This document shows positions 58,589 through 64,000 of a stretch of 64,000 nt of DNA, piece after piece. Position 1 is the first letter of the stretch, and every line of letters starts with the position of its first letter. The notes below the pieces were generated by a model. That model was not told where the DNA came from and made no database searches. It saw only the letters and a program-made list of their open reading frames with translations. The DNA lies in contig MEPO01000013.1 of NCBI GenBank assembly GCA_001769805.1, forward strand, positions 84,538 through 148,537, read 5' to 3'. This DNA is from Bdellovibrionales bacterium GWA1_52_35 (GTDB taxonomy: Bacteria > Bdellovibrionota > UBA1018). The position numbers were made by a program, and so were the translations under genes.

Positions 58589-59356
58589 CTACTGGCGCGC
58601 AACCAGACTGACGGACGATTGCTGGGTTGGGAAGACCACCAGCTCCTGAATATTGACGTGCTTCGGACGCTGCACACACCAAAGCACCGTCTCGGCAACG
58701 TCCTGCGCCGAGAGCGGCGTCATTCCCGTATAGACGGCTTTGGCTTTTTCAGCATCCCCCAGCCGAACAAGGCTGAATTCCGTTTCAGCCATTCCCGGCG
58801 CGATCTCCGTCACCCGGATACCGGTCCCGTGCAGATCCACCCGCATTCCCTCGGACAGTGCTTTGACCGCGAACTTCGTCGCGCAATAAACATTCCCGTT
58901 CGGATAAACCCAGTACCCGGCAACCGAACCGATATTCACCACATGGCAACTGACGCCCTCCGCAGCGCGTTTGATCATCAAAGGAAGCAGCCCGCGCGAG
59001 ACATAGAGCAAGCCTTTGACATTGGTGTCGATCATTCGCTCCCAATCATCGATATTCCCGGTCTGAATCGGGCTCAAACCGGCCGCAAGCCCCGCATTAT
59101 TAACCAGAACCTCTATCGTGTTCAGCACAGCTTGATTACCGGCAATAAAGCCTTCCACCGCCTTGCGGCTGCGGACGTCGAGTTCAAACGTATGGACGTG
59201 GATACCATGTCTTTCGCGAAGCTCCGTCGAGAGCTTCTCAAGGCGATCCTTACGCCTGGCGACAAGGACAAGGTCCTTTCCATTTGCCGCAAAGTTTCGG
59301 GCGCAAGCCTCTCCAATTCCACTAGAAGCACCTGAAATGAAAACTGACATTGCCAC
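58589..59356 (-). CDS. Short-chain dehydrogenase/reductase (YdfG-like)
   Basis: VFISGASSGIGEACARNFA, VLVNNAGLAAGL, VNIGSVAGYWVYPNGNVYCATKFAVKALSEGMRVDLHGTGIRVTEIAPGMAETEFS. Confidence 0.95.
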   Translation of the reverse strand: MAMSVFISGASSGIGEACARNFAANGKDLVLVARRKDRLEKLSTELRERHGIHVHTFELDVRSRKAVEGFIAGNQAVLNTIEVLVNNAGLAAGLSPIQTGNIDDWERMIDTNVKGLLYVSRGLLPLMIKRAAEGVSCHVVNIGSVAGYWVYPNGNVYCATKFAVKALSEGMRVDLHGTGIRVTEIAPGMAETEFSLVRLGDAEKAKAVYTGMTPLSAQDVAETVLWCVQRPKHVNIQELVVFPTQQSSVSLVARQ

Positions 59357-59399
59357 CCCTTTAAGAATCGAGTTATACCTGTTTTTTCAGGAGATTAAG

Positions 59400-62141
59400 A
59401 TGAAAGCCGCCGAGATTCGTTCCAGATTTCTCAAGTACTTTGAAAAAAACGGTCACACGATCGTCGAGAGTTCTTCGCTCGTCCCTCAAAATGATCCCAC
59501 TCTGCTTTTTACTAACGCCGGGATGGTCCAATTCAAAGATGTTTTTCTGGGAAAAGATCCGCGCCCCTATAAACGCGCCACGACTTCACAGAAATGCGTG
59601 CGTGCCGGCGGCAAGCACAATGACCTGGAAAACGTCGGCTTCACCGCCCGCCACCACACGTTTTTTGAAATGCTGGGGAACTTTTCTTTCGGGGATTATT
59701 TCAAAAAAGACGCAATCCGCTTTGCCTGGGAATTCGTCACCCAAGAACTGAAATTACCTAAAGACAGACTCTATGTGACCGTCTTTGAAAACGACGACGA
59801 GGCTGCCGATATCTGGCATCAGCAAGAAGGCGTCCCCAAGGATCGCATTTATCGTTTCGGCGAAAAAGATAATTTCTGGTCCATGGGAGATACCGGTCCC
59901 TGCGGCCCCTGCAGTGAAATTTTCATAGACCGCGGCGCCCAGTACAGCTGTGGCAAAACCACATGCGCGATGGGCTGCGATTGCGACCGGTACATGGAAT
60001 TCTGGAATCTCGTTTTCATGCAGTTCAACCGGGACTCCAGCGGCACTTTGACTCCGCTTCCCAGGCCTTCCGTCGATACCGGCGCGGGCCTCGAACGTAT
60101 CGCCTCGATCCTTCAGGAGGTCGAGACGAATTACGATACCGATGCCTTCCTCCATATCATTTCCAAGACTGCCGAACTCGCGGGGCAGCCCTATGACCGC
60201 AAGGCCGAAACGGCCGTTTCGTTCCGCGTGGTCGCGGATCACTCGCGCGCCACCGCATTCCTCATCGGTGACGGGGTTATGCCATCCAATGAAGGTCGCG
60301 GTTATGTCCTGCGCCGGATCATCCGACGCGCCATCCGCCACGGCAAGAAACTCGGCTTCACCGGCCCCTTCTTGCATAAAGCTACCGGCTTTGTCATCGA
60401 ACAGATGCAGGACGCCTATCCAGACATGGTCGAAAAACGCGCCTTCATTGAGAAAGCGGTTTTCGCTGAGGAAGAACAGTTTTTCAGAACGCTTGAGCGC
60501 GGCCTCACCCTTCTTGACGAAGAAACGGGAAAGCTCGCGGGCGCCAAAACGCTTCCTGGCGAAGTGGCTTTCAAACTTTACGACACCTTCGGCTTTCCAC
60601 TCGATCTCACTCGCGTGATCTGCGCGGAAAAGGGCATCGCCGTTGACGAACCCGGCTTCGAAAAAGCGATGGACCGGCAGCGTGAAATGGCGCGCAAGAA
60701 CTGGAAGGGTTCCGGTGATGAAGCCATCAACTCGATTTACCTGAAGCTTGCAACCGATCTCAAAGCCGCAGGCAAGCTGCCCAAATTCACCGGATATGAA
60801 AAAGGCCAGGACCAAGGCGAGTGCCTGAAAATTCTCGCGACCGGCGCTGCCGACAAAAATGAGATGACGGAGGTTCAGAGCTTTGCGACGCCCGCATTTG
60901 CAGCAGCAACAAACAGTCCTGAGACCAGCCCGATCATCGAAGTGGTTTTCGCCACCACCCCATTCTATGGCGAAAGCGGTGGTCAACTCGGCGACCGGGG
61001 ACGGGTCTTTGGAATCAACGGAATGAACAAAGATGAATTCCTCGGCGAAGTCATCGATGTTCAGCGCCCCGTACCGGAACTCATCGTCGCTCATGTCCGG
61101 CCGGTCAAAGGCACTCTGAAGGTCGGCACGCATTATACTCAACAGACTGATGCCGAAATCCGGGCGCTCACGGCACGCAATCACACCGCAACCCATATCC
61201 TCCACTGGGCCCTGCGCGAAGTTCTTGGCAAGCACGTGAAGCAATCCGGATCCCTCGTCGGCCCCGAACTGCTTCGTTTCGATTTCAGCCATTTCCAGGC
61301 CATGACTGAGCAGGAGCTCACGCGAGTGGAGAACCTGGTGAACGAGCGAGTCTGGGGTGGCGAAGCCGTCCTGAAGAAGGAAATGAACAAAGAAGAGGCA
61401 ATCGCGTCGGGCGCCATCGCCTTCTTCGGTGAAAAATACGGCGACACGGTTCGCGTGATCAAAGTGGGCGGCTTCTCCACGGAACTTTGCGGCGGGACGC
61501 ACGTCGATCATTCCAGTGACATTCACCTCTTCAAAATCGCGAACGAAAGCGGAATTGCGGCCGGAGTCCGCCGTATTATTGCTTATACTTCCAAAGGGGC
61601 TTTTGAGTACCTGCGCAAACGCGATCTCGAGGTCAAAATTATCCGTGACCGGCTCAAGGCCTCATCCAGTGACGAGATCCTCGGCAAGCTGGACAAGATG
61701 ACCCTGACCGAACGCGAACTCAGGAAGGAGATCGAGCAGTTCCAGGCAAAGAGCGCAAGCGGTGAAGTCGACGAAATGCTTGCCAAAGCCGAGGTCATCC
61801 AAGGCACCCGGTTGGTGACCTATCTCTGCGCTCCGGATACCCAAGGGGTGAAGCGGCTGCGTGACCTCTGCGAGCGGGTCAAACAGAAGGCGCCCGACGC
61901 TGTCATGGTCCTAGGCATGAAAGATCCGGCCTCAGACAAGGCGTCTCTGATTGTTGCAGTAGGACCCCAGGCTCCGAAGACTCTCAACTCAAACGATATT
62001 CTGAAAGAGCTCGCACCTCTGATTGAAGGTCGCGGCGGCGGCAAAGCGGATATGGCTCAGGCGGGTGGCACCAAGCCGACCGGATTACCTGATTCGCTGA
62101 AACTTGCTGCCAAAGTCGTGGCAGCAAAGCTGGGTAATTGA
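59400..62141 (+). CDS. alaS: Alanyl-tRNA synthetase
   Basis: FLKYFEKNGHTIVESSSLVPQNDPTLLFTNAGM, KCVRAGGKHNDLENVGFTARHHTFFEMLGNFSFGDYF, GGTHVDHSSDI, GRGGGKADMAQAGG. The track ORF starts earlier at 59163. Confidence 0.98.
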   Translation: MKAAEIRSRFLKYFEKNGHTIVESSSLVPQNDPTLLFTNAGMVQFKDVFLGKDPRPYKRATTSQKCVRAGGKHNDLENVGFTARHHTFFEMLGNFSFGDYFKKDAIRFAWEFVTQELKLPKDRLYVTVFENDDEAADIWHQQEGVPKDRIYRFGEKDNFWSMGDTGPCGPCSEIFIDRGAQYSCGKTTCAMGCDCDRYMEFWNLVFMQFNRDSSGTLTPLPRPSVDTGAGLERIASILQEVETNYDTDAFLHIISKTAELAGQPYDRKAETAVSFRVVADHSRATAFLIGDGVMPSNEGRGYVLRRIIRRAIRHGKKLGFTGPFLHKATGFVIEQMQDAYPDMVEKRAFIEKAVFAEEEQFFRTLERGLTLLDEETGKLAGAKTLPGEVAFKLYDTFGFPLDLTRVICAEKGIAVDEPGFEKAMDRQREMARKNWKGSGDEAINSIYLKLATDLKAAGKLPKFTGYEKGQDQGECLKILATGAADKNEMTEVQSFATPAFAAATNSPETSPIIEVVFATTPFYGESGGQLGDRGRVFGINGMNKDEFLGEVIDVQRPVPELIVAHVRPVKGTLKVGTHYTQQTDAEIRALTARNHTATHILHWALREVLGKHVKQSGSLVGPELLRFDFSHFQAMTEQELTRVENLVNERVWGGEAVLKKEMNKEEAIASGAIAFFGEKYGDTVRVIKVGGFSTELCGGTHVDHSSDIHLFKIANESGIAAGVRRIIAYTSKGAFEYLRKRDLEVKIIRDRLKASSSDEILGKLDKMTLTERELRKEIEQFQAKSASGEVDEMLAKAEVIQGTRLVTYLCAPDTQGVKRLRDLCERVKQKAPDAVMVLGMKDPASDKASLIVAVGPQAPKTLNSNDILKELAPLIEGRGGGKADMAQAGGTKPTGLPDSLKLAAKVVAAKLGN

Positions 62142-62144
62142 GCC

Positions 62145-64000
62145 GTGGCACCAAGCCGTTCATTCGCCGCACCTCTTATGATCCCCGTACTGATCACCTT
62201 GGCGTTTGTGCTTCCGGGCTGTTCAGGGAAAATACCAAAGGAAAAAGCTGCCATTCTTCACGACTCGCTCTCGGCGGATCCCAGATCACTGGACCCGGCG
62301 ATTGCATATGATAGCAACAGCCTGAAAGTTCTCCCCAATATCCTGGAGACGCTCTACCAGTACGACTACCTGGCCGACGGCTATCGTCTGATCCCCCTGC
62401 TTGCGGCAGACATGCCCAGGTTTTCGAAAGACCGGCTCACGATCAGAATTCCCCTGCGCAAAGATATCCGCTTTCAGGACGACCCCTGCTTCAAGGAAAC
62501 CCAGGGCAAGGGAAGGACATTGAAAGCCCAGGATTTTGTTTACGCTTTCAAACGACTGGCGGATCCCTCCCTCGAGTCCCCGGGCTGGTGGCTCTTCGAC
62601 AGCAAACTTGCTGAATTTGATGTGTTTCGTGCACGGATGGCGGCAGCTTCTTCCAAAGCCCGGGTGAACGCCTTTGCAAGACCGGTCAGGGGTGTCCGCG
62701 CGCTGGACGACTTCACGCTCCAGTTGACGCTGGTGAAGCCCTTTCCTCAGCTTCTTTATGCGCTGGCAATGACACTTACCGCACCCGTTCCCCATGAGGC
62801 CGTCACTGCCTATGGAGACGAGAACGGAAGCATCTCCGAGCATCCCGTCGGTACCGGAGCTTTTCTTTTGAAAAAATGGGATCGCGACCAGAGTTTGCAG
62901 CTCCTCCGGAATCCAGGGTTTCATTCTGAGTTTTATCCAACGAAAAGTTCAGAATTTCTTGAACAGCAAGGATTTCTGGTCGATGCCGGCAAGCTCCTGC
63001 CCTTCCTGGATGGTGTCACTTTGAAAATCATCAAGGAGCCCCAGCCCGCTTGGGCGAGCTTTACACAAGGGGAACTGGATTTGCTCCCGCTGTCCAAAGA
63101 CCATCTTCCGCAGGCGATTACCAGCAACGGTCTTGCCCCAGCGCTACTTAAAAAGCAGATCCGGCTTGCGTTAGCGACCGGAAACCGTTTCACCTATCTT
63201 TCCTTCAATACGCTGGACCCGGTTCTCCGGAACAAAACCCTGAGGCAAGCTCTCTCGCGCGCGGTCAATCGCGACGAATGGATTGCTCTTTCCACAAATA
63301 ACACTGCCGCAAAAATGACCGGCCTGATACTGCCGGGAATTGCCGATCGGCCGGCGAGTACCGCACTCAAGTTCGATTATGATTTGAAACGTGCGAAAGC
63401 CCTCCTGGCCAGGGCAGGGTATCCAGAAGGACGCGGGCTCCCCCCTCTTCGTCTCGACATGCGCGGAGCCGACAGCCGCTCTCATCAGCTCGGTAAGTTT
63501 CTCACTTCGCAATTTGCCGCTCTCGGCGTGAAGATTGAAGTCATTTACAACACATTTCCGGATTACATGGAAAAGCAACACCAGGGAAAACTGCAACTGG
63601 CGAGCAATGCCTGGGCGCTTGATTATCCTGATGCCGAAAACATCTTACAATTGCTCTATGGCCCGAACCGCTCACCGGGGTCCAATGACTCCAATTTCAA
63701 CCACCCGAAATTCAATCAGCTCTACGAGCAAATGGCTGTGATGGATGCTGGACCAGCCCGCGCAACTCTCATTCAGAAAATGGATGAAATCGCCCAGGAA
63801 GAAGCGCCCTGGATCCTGGGTTATCACCCGACCGATTATTTACTCAGCCAGCCGCGGGTAAAAAATCTGAAACCCGGAGCATTCTCGGAAAATCGCTACA
63901 AATATCTCCGTAGGTTCCCGGCCTTTCAGTTGACGACCTTAAGTGGGACAGATTTGGGTTGCGATTTTCGGGGGTTGTGGATTCTGGGTAGTGCAGCGAA
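62145..64000 (+). CDS. Peptide ABC transporter substrate-binding lipoprotein (OppA/DppA-like, family 5), open to window end
   Basis: Open frame (GTG 62145 or ATG 62178), lipobox LAFVLPGCSG, HDSLSADPRSLDPAIAYDSNSLKVLPNILETLYQY, TGAFLLKKWDRDQSLQLLRNPGF, ending ..NRYKYLRRFPAFQLTTLSG without a stop. Confidence 0.88.
   Translation, partial: MAPSRSFAAPLMIPVLITLAFVLPGCSGKIPKEKAAILHDSLSADPRSLDPAIAYDSNSLKVLPNILETLYQYDYLADGYRLIPLLAADMPRFSKDRLTIRIPLRKDIRFQDDPCFKETQGKGRTLKAQDFVYAFKRLADPSLESPGWWLFDSKLAEFDVFRARMAAASSKARVNAFARPVRGVRALDDFTLQLTLVKPFPQLLYALAMTLTAPVPHEAVTAYGDENGSISEHPVGTGAFLLKKWDRDQSLQLLRNPGFHSEFYPTKSSEFLEQQGFLVDAGKLLPFLDGVTLKIIKEPQPAWASFTQGELDLLPLSKDHLPQAITSNGLAPALLKKQIRLALATGNRFTYLSFNTLDPVLRNKTLRQALSRAVNRDEWIALSTNNTAAKMTGLILPGIADRPASTALKFDYDLKRAKALLARAGYPEGRGLPPLRLDMRGADSRSHQLGKFLTSQFAALGVKIEVIYNTFPDYMEKQHQGKLQLASNAWALDYPDAENILQLLYGPNRSPGSNDSNFNHPKFNQLYEQMAVMDAGPARATLIQKMDEIAQEEAPWILGYHPTDYLLSQPRVKNLKPGAFSENRYKYLRRFPAFQLTTLSGTDLGCDFRGLWILGSAA

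Noticed and set aside
59754-61526. 590-aa minus-strand ORF opposite alaS
   Set aside because: Fully antisense to a certain alaS; codon-bias mirror ORF with no recognisable motifs.

Overview
This 64 kb window looks like the chromosome of a Gram-negative bacterium. Gene content and order suggest a Bdellovibrionota/'delta-proteobacterial' lineage, but taxonomy is inference. Most of it is ordinary core chromosome: xseA; an S41 protease/EnvC-like/ftsX/ftsE cluster; tolQ-tolR-tolA-like-tolB; a thiolase; a sigma54 activator; purA; tRNA-Lys; an envelope polysaccharide cluster (mannose-1-P guanylyltransferase, cupin, glycosyltransferases, sugar-nucleotide decarboxylase/epimerase, O-antigen-ligase-like); greA; recG; pgpA; recA; alaS; and a peptide-type ABC transporter binding protein cut by the window end. 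An AT-richer accessory island lies directly 3' of tRNA-Lys (about 19.14-25.68 kb). It has two outward-facing paralogous PD-(D/E)xK / HsdR-N-like proteins near its ends, an orphan terminase small subunit, an RHH repressor divergent from a serine recombinase, small lipoproteins, and a frameshifted phage/plasmid-type pseudogene. Three copies of a TATTC-N6-GAATA inverted repeat lie upstream of island genes and may mark an element-specific regulon. Other leads are a predicted exported SelO-like protein (26522..28711), a divergent RelA/SpoT-like synthetase-domain protein with a large insert (52780..54024) in an operon with two unusual redox proteins, a degenerate CPBP-like membrane protein ahead of tolQ, and a mini Flp/TadE-like locus without assembly genes. 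All family assignments are by eye from motifs; no searches were run.
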